Of a stretch of 57,922 nt of DNA, positions 1 to 7,219 are shown in pieces. Within the stretch, counting starts at the first letter, position 1. Each line of letters opens with the position of its first letter. The stretch lies in assembly GCA_023151275.1 (NCBI GenBank), contig JAKLJI010000020.1, positions 1 through 57,922 on the forward strand, written 5' to 3'. The translations under genes were made by a program, and so were the position numbers. The stretch is from Bacteroidia bacterium (GTDB taxonomy: Bacteria > Bacteroidota > Bacteroidia > UKL13-3). The notes under the pieces were generated by a model. It saw only the letters and a program-made list of their open reading frames with translations, did not search any database and had not been told where the DNA came from.

Positions 1-28
1 AAGGTCAACCGCAAGCTTCATTCAACAC

Positions 29-69
29 AGGCTTAAATCGAAGCCGGAAGAAGGGCTTCGTTTAAGCCT
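29..69 (-). terminator. Hairpin at the 3' end of the TIR/SLOG operon
   Basis: Arms at 29-45 and 54-69 form a stem of about 16 bp (one bulge) around an 8-nt loop. The stem abuts the stop codon of the SLOG gene. There is no clear T-run after it on the minus strand, so it could be a terminator or mRNA-stabilising hairpin, or an end structure of the island. Confidence 0.6.
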
Positions 70-1046
70 TATTTGTTCAAGCTGGTCTTCTCAATTATTT
101 TCTTTAAGCCTTTCATTATAAGAATTACTATTTCATGTATATTTTGACTTTCGAACAGAACAAGATTTTCATCGACAGTTAAACCATTCATATCCGATAA
201 TATTTCGAGTTGGAATTGATTTAAGAAATCTAAAAGATCATTGTAATCTATAGGCACACTTGCTTTATCTGAATATACATTCTTAAATTCCTGAATAAAA
301 GAATTACTGTATTGAAACTCATTAGTCAATTCTTTAGGAACATTACCTTGAATAACATTTGAAAGAGATTTGGCAGCACCTCCAAAGCCACCAATTATGT
401 ATATAGGTTTATTTGCCTTTAGTGAATAGTACGCTTCTTCAATTATGCCTGGTAAATAGCCTAAATAATTACTTTGTTTTCCACCCAATAAAATTCTCGC
501 ATTACTTTCATTAGCCATTAATCTTCTCATGTCTGAGAAACATTCTGAGAAAATATACCGGTCTTCGATATTATTAAAGGGGTTATATTTCCGATTCTTA
601 TCGATTTCTCCTAAATGCGGTGGTATTTCAATCACAAAAGGTTCAACCTGCTGTTTAACAAAATCCGCTCTCATTTCTAATGTAAGAGAAATGCTGTTTG
701 GAAAAGGGAAATAGTTTACAAATCGAAATGATTTATCATTCAAAAATTTGTATTGATAAGATAACTCTGCAAATAGCTTGGTAAATCCTTCATTTTTTAA
801 GTGACCGCCATACAAAAGTTTACCGCCATTTGCCATGATATAACGAGCTAATTCAATCATTACATCTTTTAAATGGTGAGTTGAAAGCCCCAATAGTTCT
901 AAATCCTCATTGTCAGAAATCGAAACAGCAACTCTTATTCCGTTTAGGACTCCTTTTTGTCTTGATTTTGCCTCAAGTTCCTTTTGCTCTGCGATTGATT
1001 CTGCAAGATTTTCAGAAATTCCCGATATGTTCTTTTCAGCTTCCAT
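69..1046 (-). CDS. Stand-alone SLOG-domain protein (putative nucleotide-signal receptor)
   Basis: This 325-aa soluble protein has a Rossmann-like fold with SLOG/LOG-type glycine motifs. RVAVSIS (38-44) opens the first strand, GGKLLYGGH (74-82) is the first glycine loop, ILLGGK (185-190) and PGIIEE (199-204) form the second, and PIYIIGGFGGAA (214-225) follows. The first 35 residues and the last 80 look helical. SLOG domains bind nucleotide-derived ligands; in Thoeris ThsA a SLOG domain senses the cyclic ADP-ribose isomer made by TIR proteins. Here no SIR2 or membrane domain is fused to it. It is the last gene of the five-gene operon, starting 2 nt after the stop of the double-TIR gene. Inferred role: receptor for a signal made by the TIR proteins. 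The SLOG assignment is good; the ligand is a guess. Confidence 0.75.
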   Translation of the reverse strand: MEAEKNISGISENLAESIAEQKELEAKSRQKGVLNGIRVAVSISDNEDLELLGLSTHHLKDVMIELARYIMANGGKLLYGGHLKNEGFTKLFAELSYQYKFLNDKSFRFVNYFPFPNSISLTLEMRADFVKQQVEPFVIEIPPHLGEIDKNRKYNPFNNIEDRYIFSECFSDMRRLMANESNARILLGGKQSNYLGYLPGIIEEAYYSLKANKPIYIIGGFGGAAKSLSNVIQGNVPKELTNEFQYSNSFIQEFKNVYSDKASVPIDYNDLLDFLNQFQLEILSDMNGLTVDENLVLFESQNIHEIVILIMKGLKKIIEKTSLNK

Positions 1047-1048
1047 TT

Positions 1049-2215
1049 TTACAATGTTGGTAAGTAAATAGGTGTAACAAATTTGATGTCCTTATCTATG
1101 TCGTTTAATATTCTAAGTTCTTCAGCTCCCAGTGGTGGTTCAGGATAAAGTACAATCAGTTTCTTTTTTTCTGAAAGCTTCATCTTATATAGGTCTATAT
1201 AATTGAATAGCTCCGGGGGTGATGTGATCGTAACAAACTCGGCTTGGTCATTCTTGAATTCAGCCTCAAATGATTGTAACAATTCTCGTTGATAAAGATT
1301 GTTTACTACTTGATAAAGCGTTAAGGTCAGTATTTCTATGAAACTTGAAGATTCATCATCTTTTAATGTTATTGTAGGTGTATTACCCATATAAGGGAAT
1401 GCTCTCTTTTCACCATCCTTAATATCATGTACTACAACAATGGAGCATTTATTTCGCTTTGCAACAAGGACTTCAATACGGCACCATTCTCTGGATGAAT
1501 ATTCATCTGTATGAAAAACAACCAAAGCGGCATTCTCAATATTAGCCTCAATTTGCTTCTCAAATTCATAGCCATCAGCAATATCAACTGTATCGAAGAA
1601 TACATCCAGCTTAGTTTCTGATTCAACAAATACTTTAAATTTCTTTGTTGTTTCTTCTCCATCCTTTTTGGCGTGGCTTAAAAACAGTTTTACTGGAGAT
1701 GGTATTTTACTGCCTTTTTTATCCATCCAAACTGGTTGGAAATTCATCAGTAATCGAGCACAATCATGTAAAAGTTCTGATTTTATTTTTCTGATTCCCT
1801 TTTCGTATTCTTCTCGAATATTAATAAATCCATCATCGTATCTGATGAATTGAATGGAGTCAAGTCCACATCCAATACCTGTAGCTTGTTTACATAATGC
1901 AATTGGATAAATTCTAGTATTGTCATCCATTAGACTAATAAGTTGCTTTGTATACTCTTGAAAACCTCCATTTGTCATGTAATTTTCATCAATGAGCAGA
2001 ATAATTGCGTTTCTCCTTGCAACGTTTATATCAACTGGAATAAGAGAAGCACTTCGATAGTATACTTGTATTCCTAAGCCTCTTGAAAGTGGCTCTTCAA
2101 TATCTCTGCAAAATGTGCTGTACAAATCATTAGCAATTTGTTTTCCCTCTACAAAGGAAGGATGCCAGACCACAAAAAGTGATAATGGATATTTTAGTCT
2201 GTTTTTCATTCGCAA
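1049..2215 (-). CDS. Protein with two TIR-type domains
   Basis: 388 aa. The second half is a convincing TIR domain: VKLFLSH (175-181) starts the first strand, and SREWCRIE (241-248) carries the Trp and the Glu (E248) expected at the NAD-cleaving site. The first half (about 10-130) has the same layout (SLFVVWHPS, then IILLIDENYM, then YPIAL) but no W-x-x-E, so it is probably a degenerate TIR. A tail (about 315-388) contains LIVLYPEPPLGAEEL, which I do not recognise. TIR enzymes hydrolyse or cyclise NAD+. The gene overlaps the upstream DUF1863 gene by 10 nt and is followed 2 nt later by the SLOG gene, so the set is probably co-translated. The catalytic call for the second domain is inference from one motif. 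Confidence 0.8.
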   Translation of the reverse strand: MRMKNRLKYPLSLFVVWHPSFVEGKQIANDLYSTFCRDIEEPLSRGLGIQVYYRSASLIPVDINVARRNAIILLIDENYMTNGGFQEYTKQLISLMDDNTRIYPIALCKQATGIGCGLDSIQFIRYDDGFINIREEYEKGIRKIKSELLHDCARLLMNFQPVWMDKKGSKIPSPVKLFLSHAKKDGEETTKKFKVFVESETKLDVFFDTVDIADGYEFEKQIEANIENAALVVFHTDEYSSREWCRIEVLVAKRNKCSIVVVHDIKDGEKRAFPYMGNTPTITLKDDESSSFIEILTLTLYQVVNNLYQRELLQSFEAEFKNDQAEFVTITSPPELFNYIDLYKMKLSEKKKLIVLYPEPPLGAEELRILNDIDKDIKFVTPIYLPTL

Positions 2216-2997
2216 GTGTCTTTATCCATTTGTGGAATGGATTTGTTTATGATTTTTTCAGTTTCACTTTTGCCATTGAAGGCATTCTCAATGTATTGTT
2301 GCATTTTTACCCGGTCATCTGTCCAATCGTATAATTTAGCATACCCAGAGTCAAGATTAGCGGCTAACCTCTTAGGTAAATTAGCCGGGTTGTATTTTTT
2401 GCCTTCACCATGGTCGGGATGACTTGGTAGTAGTAGTCCTATTAAACCTGAGTTGCCGCCTACTCTTGATGAAATTGCACCCGAAATTTCCCAATCAACA
2501 TGCTTACGACATTTTGTTTTTGGACCAACCAAAACAACCAATACAGTTGTATCAGACAAGTATTCCTTCTGAATCAACTGCTTTATATATTCATCACTGT
2601 TGTCTGAATCAATGTCGCCATCTTCAACGGATTTACTTACTATTAAATCACCAAAAAGATTCTCGAATTTAGTTCTATAATCTTGATCATCTTTATGATA
2701 GTAGCTAACAAAGGTCTTCCTTTTTGTATCGTTTAACGGCAGTTTAAAAGGCCACTTAAAATAACCGCCTTCATAAGTAAATGGATTACCTCTTATCCAT
2801 TTATCTTCTTCTTTCGGATTAGGTGTCATGACTGAAATTTGATAACCAGCAGTAATCTTATTAACCATCCACTGTCTGCTCTGTGTTGTTCCATTGTCAA
2901 GGCTTTGTCCATCGTATTCATAAACAGTTACATCACGAATGAGTTGGCCGTCTTCTCTAAAAGAGAGTCTTGTTACGAAGTATTCTTTATTTGCCAT
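2206..2997 (-). CDS. ThsB-like (DUF1863/MTH538-type) TIR protein with an N-terminal extra domain
   Basis: 263 aa. Residues 94 to about 230 form a TIR-like domain of the DUF1863 type: KTFVSYYHKDD (94-104), TVLVVLVGPKT (151-161) and HVDWEI (166-171) with the putative catalytic Glu at 170. The ThsB subunit of Thoeris belongs to this type. Residues 1-90 form a separate small domain, with RQWMVNKITAGYQISV (41-56), that faintly resembles DUF3892 domains; this is uncertain. It starts 9 nt after the stop of the upstream TIR gene and overlaps the next gene by 10 nt. Expected role: sensing infection and making a nucleotide messenger from NAD+. Which of the four TIR proteins is active cannot be told from sequence. 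Confidence 0.78.
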   Translation of the reverse strand: MANKEYFVTRLSFREDGQLIRDVTVYEYDGQSLDNGTTQSRQWMVNKITAGYQISVMTPNPKEEDKWIRGNPFTYEGGYFKWPFKLPLNDTKRKTFVSYYHKDDQDYRTKFENLFGDLIVSKSVEDGDIDSDNSDEYIKQLIQKEYLSDTTVLVVLVGPKTKCRKHVDWEISGAISSRVGGNSGLIGLLLPSHPDHGEGKKYNPANLPKRLAANLDSGYAKLYDWTDDRVKMQQYIENAFNGKSETEKIINKSIPQMDKDTCE

Positions 2998-3006
2998 ATC
3001 TGTAAA

Positions 3007-3570
3007 TTAGTATTTGTCACTTATCAAACTATCCATAACTCCATACAATGGATTCAAGGAGCTACCATGGTCACTCATCATTTTGGTTTCCAACAATATT
3101 TCTTTCTTTTTCCCACTCAATCGTTCGACAAGCCCATTTAAGTCATATATGTCTCTTATAATTGTTGCAGTTCTCACATATTCGGGGAGCTTTCCTTTTG
3201 GAATTCCTTTTAAACAAAGTACCCCTAAGTCGGTTTTATCATATCCATATCCAATTTCAAATGGAACCCATGTAGAATATAAGGTATCTGGAGAAACTAA
3301 AACTAGCATATGACTACTATTGTTAATTCCGTTGCAAATTGCCTTTGTTACCTCCTTAGGATTGTCATTTTGATGTTGGAGTTTCAATTCTTTATCATAA
3401 ATGTCTATGTAAACATCTATGCCTGCTCCCTGTAAGTAGTCTGCAACTTTAATAGCTGCATCTCTGTCTTTCTTCTGATATGAGATAAATACACACTTTA
3501 TACCAAGAGAAACTACTTGATTCCTTGATTGATATTTTGTTGGATAATAAAATCTATTTAATCCTGTCAT
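3007..3570 (-). CDS. Single-domain TIR protein
   Basis: 187 aa, one TIR domain. CVFISYQKKDRD (26-37) is the first strand and loop, GIDVYIDIYD (50-59) the second, MLVLVSPDTLYSTWVPFEIGYG (88-109 region) the strand and helix holding the putative catalytic Glu (E105). This WVPFEIGY form differs from the DWEI form of the two flanking DUF1863 proteins, so the operon mixes two TIR subfamilies. No transmembrane segment or extra domain is visible. It starts 5 nt downstream of the first gene of the operon. Expected activity: NAD+ cleavage or cyclisation, by family knowledge. Confidence 0.8.
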   Translation of the reverse strand: MTGLNRFYYPTKYQSRNQVVSLGIKCVFISYQKKDRDAAIKVADYLQGAGIDVYIDIYDKELKLQHQNDNPKEVTKAICNGINNSSHMLVLVSPDTLYSTWVPFEIGYGYDKTDLGVLCLKGIPKGKLPEYVRTATIIRDIYDLNGLVERLSGKKKEILLETKMMSDHGSSLNPLYGVMDSLISDKY

Positions 3571-3575
3571 GATGT

Positions 3576-4118
3576 TTAAATTCTAAAACCTAGAAAATTC
3601 CAATAGTCTTCCTCCATTCGCTCTCTGCTGTTATCTATTTTTCGGGGGACATTGGTTCTGTTCCAATAGGCATAGTTCACTTTACTTTCAAAATCTCTTT
3701 CTAGATTTTCCCATTTCATACTAACTGCATATCCTGATTTAATATTGTCGGCTAATCTGTCTGGCACAGAATGACTTTCAGTTGGAAGATAGATAGCTAA
3801 AAGTCCATTTGGTTTAAATGATTTCAATGGGTCGTATGGATGCGTGTAACCTCTCAAAGACGCCCAAATTTCCCAGTCAATCCATTTTCGATGTCCAGTC
3901 CTTGAACCAACTAGAACAACGGTTACAGAACAGTTCCGCATTTTTTCACGAACCTTCTTATAAATTGTTTCATCAGTTAAATGTCCAATATCGTCCTTAA
4001 GAGAATAGTCAGCTACCCTCATATTTGTGATTGTCTTGCGGAGTTTAGCCAAATATTTTTGGTCGTTGTCGTGATGATAACTTACAAAACAGTTTCGGAT
4101 TTTCTTTTCTATTGCCAT
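3576..4118 (-). CDS. ThsB-like (DUF1863-type) TIR protein, first gene of the operon
   Basis: 180 aa, almost entirely one DUF1863/ThsB-like domain: RNCFVSYHHDNDQ (8-20), CSVTVVLVGSRTGHRKWIDWEIW (within 63-85) with the putative catalytic Glu at 83, and LLAIYLPT further on. It is the closest of the five proteins to the known Thoeris ThsB layout, and shares both motif spacing and a C-terminal 'LADNIKSGYA' stretch with the protein encoded at 2206-2997 ('LAANLDSGYA'), suggesting duplication within the operon. It begins the tight run of minus-strand genes. The 161-nt gap upstream separates it from the graspetide genes, so it probably has its own promoter. Confidence 0.8.
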   Translation of the reverse strand: MAIEKKIRNCFVSYHHDNDQKYLAKLRKTITNMRVADYSLKDDIGHLTDETIYKKVREKMRNCSVTVVLVGSRTGHRKWIDWEIWASLRGYTHPYDPLKSFKPNGLLAIYLPTESHSVPDRLADNIKSGYAVSMKWENLERDFESKVNYAYWNRTNVPRKIDNSRERMEEDYWNFLGFRI

Positions 4119-4180
4119 AATATAGAATCTCTTTTAATTGTTGCTGTGTCGTCTCTTAGCCTTGCTTGTAACGGTTTGCA

Positions 4181-4190
4181 GTTAGGCGTA
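4181..4190 (+). repeat. gttaggcgta, left member of an inverted pair
   Basis: The motif is the exact reverse complement of tacgcctaac at 6464-6473. On the minus strand this copy reads GCCTAAC, fitting the integron core RYYYAAC, and lies just after the last graspetide-cluster gene. The 4119-4279 gap otherwise holds nothing I recognise. The attC reading is inference; no complete attC fold was found. Confidence 0.45.
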
Positions 4191-4279
4191 TGTGCTTCTC
4201 TCTGAGTTATGTTTTGATTGTCCAATTGTCTATATTTTGTAGTGTTTGTAACATGTTTTTTGCTTGTTGATACATCGAA

Positions 4280-5062
4280 TTACTCACAAGGATTTTTAGG
4301 CTTTTTCTTAGGGCAAGGAATAAATATTTTCTTGATAATTGTTGTGTCTGTCTTGCCGTTATTATTTATAAAAACAGGATTGTTTTCGATATTAATTTTT
4401 GGAGTTTGGTTGTAATCACAAGATGTTGACTTGTTAGAATCAGGTGTTTTGTCTTGCACTTTTGGTTTAATAAACAAAAGCGAACAGCAAATTAAAACGC
4501 CCAATAAAGCAGTTAGTGTATTTGCTACTTTAAAAGAGTTGTAAGAGTGAATTAGGTTCGTTGCTTTAGTATTATTCGTTTTTAAATTTTGATTAGCTCC
4601 GTGCAATAAATCCTTTATCTCAATTGCTGTAAACTCATCTGTTGTTTTGTCTTGGTATTTAAGAACATTAGTCGGTGAAGGTTTACTATAAATAAAATTC
4701 TTGATGTTAAAATTTTTGATTGCATTTCTAATTGTCAGCATATAGAATAGAAAAGCTAATATCAAGATGACAAGAAAAAGTAAGCGAATTAACAAAGTCT
4801 GCCCACTAACTTTGTCTATGAATATGGGAATAAATAAATTTAAAAGTGAGAATATGATTCCCGTCTGAGAAACAAGTTGTGAGGTTTTATTTTCAATTAA
4901 ACTCAACCTGCTATTTTCTTCAGCTTCAATTGATTTTAGAAACTCTTTGTGTGCTTTTATTTTGTCTTTGTCTGTAGTGATATAGTCTGCGACAGAATAT
5001 GTGTAAGGATTTACATCAGATTTATCTAACCAAAGCCCAAACTTATTTAGAAAGGTTTTCAT
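4280..5062 (-). CDS. Membrane protein with three predicted TM helices, downstream of the graspetide ligase
   Basis: 260 aa. Hydrophobic stretches at about 66-84, 90-110 and 178-198 look like a TM hairpin plus a third helix. The N-terminal 60 residues are charged and helical (KDKIKAHKEFLKSIEAEENSR), and a polar, Asn/Lys-rich tail follows residue 200. I recognise no family with certainty; the layout recalls small membrane proteins of the SLATT or cyclic-nucleotide-effector kind, but no diagnostic motif is present. Its start lies 2 nt after the stop of the ATP-grasp gene, so it belongs to that operon. Possible roles are export or immunity for the graspetide. A role as membrane effector for the downstream TIR/SLOG genes is also possible but is not shown by anything in the sequence. 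Confidence 0.7.
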   Translation of the reverse strand: MKTFLNKFGLWLDKSDVNPYTYSVADYITTDKDKIKAHKEFLKSIEAEENSRLSLIENKTSQLVSQTGIIFSLLNLFIPIFIDKVSGQTLLIRLLFLVILILAFLFYMLTIRNAIKNFNIKNFIYSKPSPTNVLKYQDKTTDEFTAIEIKDLLHGANQNLKTNNTKATNLIHSYNSFKVANTLTALLGVLICCSLLFIKPKVQDKTPDSNKSTSCDYNQTPKINIENNPVFINNNGKTDTTIIKKIFIPCPKKKPKNPCE

Positions 5063-5064
5063 TT

Positions 5065-5982
5065 TTATTTTATTAGTTGATTAATGATTGCGTCTGATAT
5101 TTTTTGTCCTGTTTGAGTTTCAATCCAGGCCCATTGTCCGTTCGGATTGATTTCTAAAAACACATATTCCTCATTAGGCGTTTTTATCAAATCAATTGCT
5201 CCAAATTTTAAATCAAGTTCTTTCAAAAGTGTGATGCACTTTTGTTGTATTTCGTTAGGTATTTCAACTGGTTCAAATTTTAATTTCTTTTTCCTCCAAT
5301 CATTTTTTGTTTCCTCGTCTGCCTGTGAATAAACTGCTGCGGAAAAAACCAAATCTCCAACAACCGTAACTCTTAATTCATACTCTTTGGGAATATTTTT
5401 TTGATAGATGCAAGGTGTTAAATCATAGCTTTCAATATTAGTAATATAATCTTCAGGAATGGGATTAGTAAAAATGAAGGCGGAGCCTTCATTGTATTGA
5501 ATTCTTGTTTGTGAAATTGGTTTTAGAATTATGTCATGATTGCAATCAGAGTAAAATTGTTTTAGTTCTTGCTTTGAGTTTGTTATCAGTGTTTGCGGAA
5601 TATTGAACCCAATTTTAATTGCGGTTTTCAATTGCAGCAGTTTATTTTCCGCTTCATAAACAGCAGAAGGAGAACTTAACCAGTTTGCAGTAAGAGTAGA
5701 AAAAATATTCTCGAATAGACTTTCTGTTTCGTATAAGATGTAAAGTTTCTCTTCTCTTTTCAGTCCTTTAATCTCTGGTAATTTTGTTCTGCGAAACCAA
5801 ACTGATTTATACTTTTCCTCTCCAAGAATTGAATATGTAAAATTTGAATTCAGTTTAATTTTATATTCATCTTTAAAGATGTCCTCACAGTTTAATCGCT
5901 TGTATGCAATACCTCTTTGATTTAGTTTATTGATTACAAAGTCAGCTGTAAAATCAGTTTTGTGAGTTATTATTAAAATCAT
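5065..5982 (-). CDS. ATP-grasp graspetide macrocyclase (MvdD/MdnB-like ligase)
   Basis: 305 aa, the usual length for microviridin-type ATP-grasp ligases. Visible motifs are VWFRR (61-65) in the N-terminal domain, ILKP (152-155) of the ATP-binding domain, ELRVTVVG (202-209), GAIDLI (261-266) and FLEINPNGQWAWIE (275-288). The last carries the metal-binding Glu/Asn and the Asn-Gly-Gln-Trp signature of this family. Such enzymes use ATP to activate Asp/Glu side chains of a precursor peptide and join them to Thr/Ser hydroxyls (esters) or Lys (amide). The gene overlaps the precursor stop by the tetranucleotide ATGA, so the two are translationally coupled. There is only one ligase, so ester macrocycles alone are expected. 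Confidence 0.9.
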   Translation of the reverse strand: MILIITHKTDFTADFVINKLNQRGIAYKRLNCEDIFKDEYKIKLNSNFTYSILGEEKYKSVWFRRTKLPEIKGLKREEKLYILYETESLFENIFSTLTANWLSSPSAVYEAENKLLQLKTAIKIGFNIPQTLITNSKQELKQFYSDCNHDIILKPISQTRIQYNEGSAFIFTNPIPEDYITNIESYDLTPCIYQKNIPKEYELRVTVVGDLVFSAAVYSQADEETKNDWRKKKLKFEPVEIPNEIQQKCITLLKELDLKFGAIDLIKTPNEEYVFLEINPNGQWAWIETQTGQKISDAIINQLIK

Positions 5983-6398
5983 TTCCAGTCCTTGTCTTGG
6001 TCTGTTGATTCTGTTGATTCAGTCAATGTTGAAGTGTCCATGAGTGCTTGCATGGTCATTCTGTCTCTGTCGCTATCTGACTGTTCGGTTGAAGTAAAAG
6101 TTCTTGTTTCAGTATCCATAAGATTCTTCATTCCATTATGGTCTGTGTCGGTTGTTTCACCCTCTGCTCTTGTAAAAGTTTCGGTGTCAGTAAGCATGCT
6201 AATTCCATTTTTGTCAGTATCAGCATCTTCGCCATCTGCTTTCGTAAATGTTTCTGTGTCCATACTAATGCTATCTATTGCAGGGTGTCTTGTTATTTTG
6301 TTTACACTTAAATTTAGTTGGTCGTCATACTCAATTAAGGAAAAATCAAGGTCTGCACCTGTCGGTGTTTCTTTGAATTGGAATGCTAATGGTCTCAT
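5979..6398 (-). CDS. Multi-core graspetide precursor peptide (four Thr/acid-rich cores)
   Basis: 139 aa. Residues 1-45 look like a leader (RPLAFQFKET, then DFSLIEYDDQLNLSV). Four repeated cores follow, at about 48-62, 72-86, 98-110 and 122-135, each fitting TxTxT-x(2-4)-ExxDxD. For example core 1 has T48/T50/T52, E57, D60 and D62. Linkers share a (M/L)xxLMD-like stretch before the next core. Repeated Thr donors and acidic acceptors are the mark of graspetides, and the adjoining ATP-grasp ligase supports this. From memory, a bicyclic multi-core group with a TxTxTxxExxDxD consensus has been described; I cannot check it here. No Cys, no signal peptide and no obvious protease site are seen. A precursor of this kind would yield several rings per molecule or several products after cleavage. 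Confidence 0.88.
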   Translation of the reverse strand: MRPLAFQFKETPTGADLDFSLIEYDDQLNLSVNKITRHPAIDSISMDTETFTKADGEDADTDKNGISMLTDTETFTRAEGETTDTDHNGMKNLMDTETRTFTSTEQSDSDRDRMTMQALMDTSTLTESTESTDQDKDWK

Positions 6399-6463
6399 TT
6401 TATTATTATTTAAAAGTTAGTTTTTACTACTGTCGTTAAAAGTTAGCACGGTCGCCATAGCAT

Positions 6464-6473
6464 TACGCCTAAC
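6464..6473 (-). repeat. tacgcctaac, right member of the inverted pair
   Basis: Exact inverted copy of the motif at 4181-4190. On the minus strand it reads GTTAGGC, fitting the integron GTTRRRY core, and sits about 65 nt before the graspetide precursor start. The minus-strand order GTTAGGC - three genes - GCCTAAC matches that of an integrated gene cassette. Confidence 0.45.
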
Positions 6474-6750
6474 GTGATAATAAACTCCACATCATTGGGG
6501 CTATTTTAATAAGGCGCAAATGAATTGCATCTATTTCCCTCAATTCACAGATTTGTTGATTATATTCCTGAACCGGCTTGTAAGCGCCTAGCAGTTTTGA
6601 ATTAAAAAGCGAGGGCATTGTGCTTCCTCTAAATTCCGCATTGCGGATCACGTTTGAGAATAGGAGGTAGGTAAATTGAATAATCATAGGTTGTGCTAAA
6701 GTACGTATTATTTTTTTATAATTCGTTGGGTGGTGTAAAAAAAACTTCAA
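6469..6750 (-). other. Unrecognised 93-codon open frame ending at the island border
   Basis: An open frame on the minus strand whose stop codon TAG is formed by the GTTAGG of the inverted-pair motif. The peptide (FRGSTMPSLFNSKLLGAYK, then EYNQQICELREID) resembles nothing I know and has no signal or domain motif. It may be a gene fragment cut by insertion of the island, a small real gene, or chance. Coding status is doubtful. Confidence 0.25.
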
Positions 6751-6900
6751 GGCGGGGGCTAGTAGCTTTTGGCCCTTGGCTGTTAGCTATTGGCCACACT
6801 GTCGAGTCCTGAGAGGGCCAATTGCAATTGGCCCATAGATGCTCAGGCTCCCAAAGCCATCGCCAAAAGCCATCGCCAAAGTGGTTTCCTTGTTCTGCGA
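6735..6900. repeat. Dispersed 'gccatcgcc' repeat patch with a perfect palindrome
   Basis: This patch holds ttttggcccttggctgttag and two copies of gccatcgccaaa (6857-6880), the same vocabulary as the tandem arrays at 10.7 kb and 48.9 kb. Inside it, 6815-6834 is a perfect 20-bp palindrome (gggccaattgcaattggccc). No coding frame is supported here. Confidence 0.65.
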
Positions 6901-6967
6901 GAGGGACAGCAAGGGATAGCCCACAGGCTGAAAATGCTGCGGATGTTGCGGGGGCAAAGCGACCAAC

Positions 6968-7035
6968 GGAAGCTCTTGCATCCCGCTTACAGCCGCGCTT
7001 TTTTCAGGCGAGGACTAGCAGTGGATGGCCCGGCC
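6968..7035 (+). repeat. GC-rich intergenic element, copy A
   Basis: Positions 7009-7035 match 41427-41453 at 24 of 27 bases, and the upstream anchors ggaagc and tacagc recur at similar distances. It is GC-rich compared with its surroundings. I do not know the element; a mobile non-coding repeat or structured RNA is possible. Confidence 0.6.
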
Positions 7036-7112
7036 TGCCTGCACGTAGCTTTGATGGTTTGCTAAAATGTCCTTGGCAGGCTCGCCCAATAAATCCAAAT
7101 CCGGTGAATGCA

Positions 7113-7219
7113 CCACCCATTCCTCAACTTTCTCTTTTCCATCTCTTACTCTTTCCCTTTCTCTTGCTATTTCTTCTTTTTCCTCTTTCTCTTTCCCTTT
7201 CTCTTTCTTTTCTTCGCTT
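7113..7219 (+). repeat. About 100-nt polypyrimidine tract before xerD
   Basis: The plus strand is nearly pure C/T, built from ctttctctttccc-like units, and ends directly before the proposed GTG start of xerD. The open frame through it would encode a Leu/Phe/Ser low-complexity peptide, which I do not take as protein. Such tracts can form triplex DNA or unstructured mRNA leaders. Confidence 0.7.

Noticed and set aside
5992-6420. 142-codon Ser/Val-rich frame antisense to the graspetide precursor
   Set aside because: Complement of the Thr/Asp codons of the cores; a shadow of the repeats.
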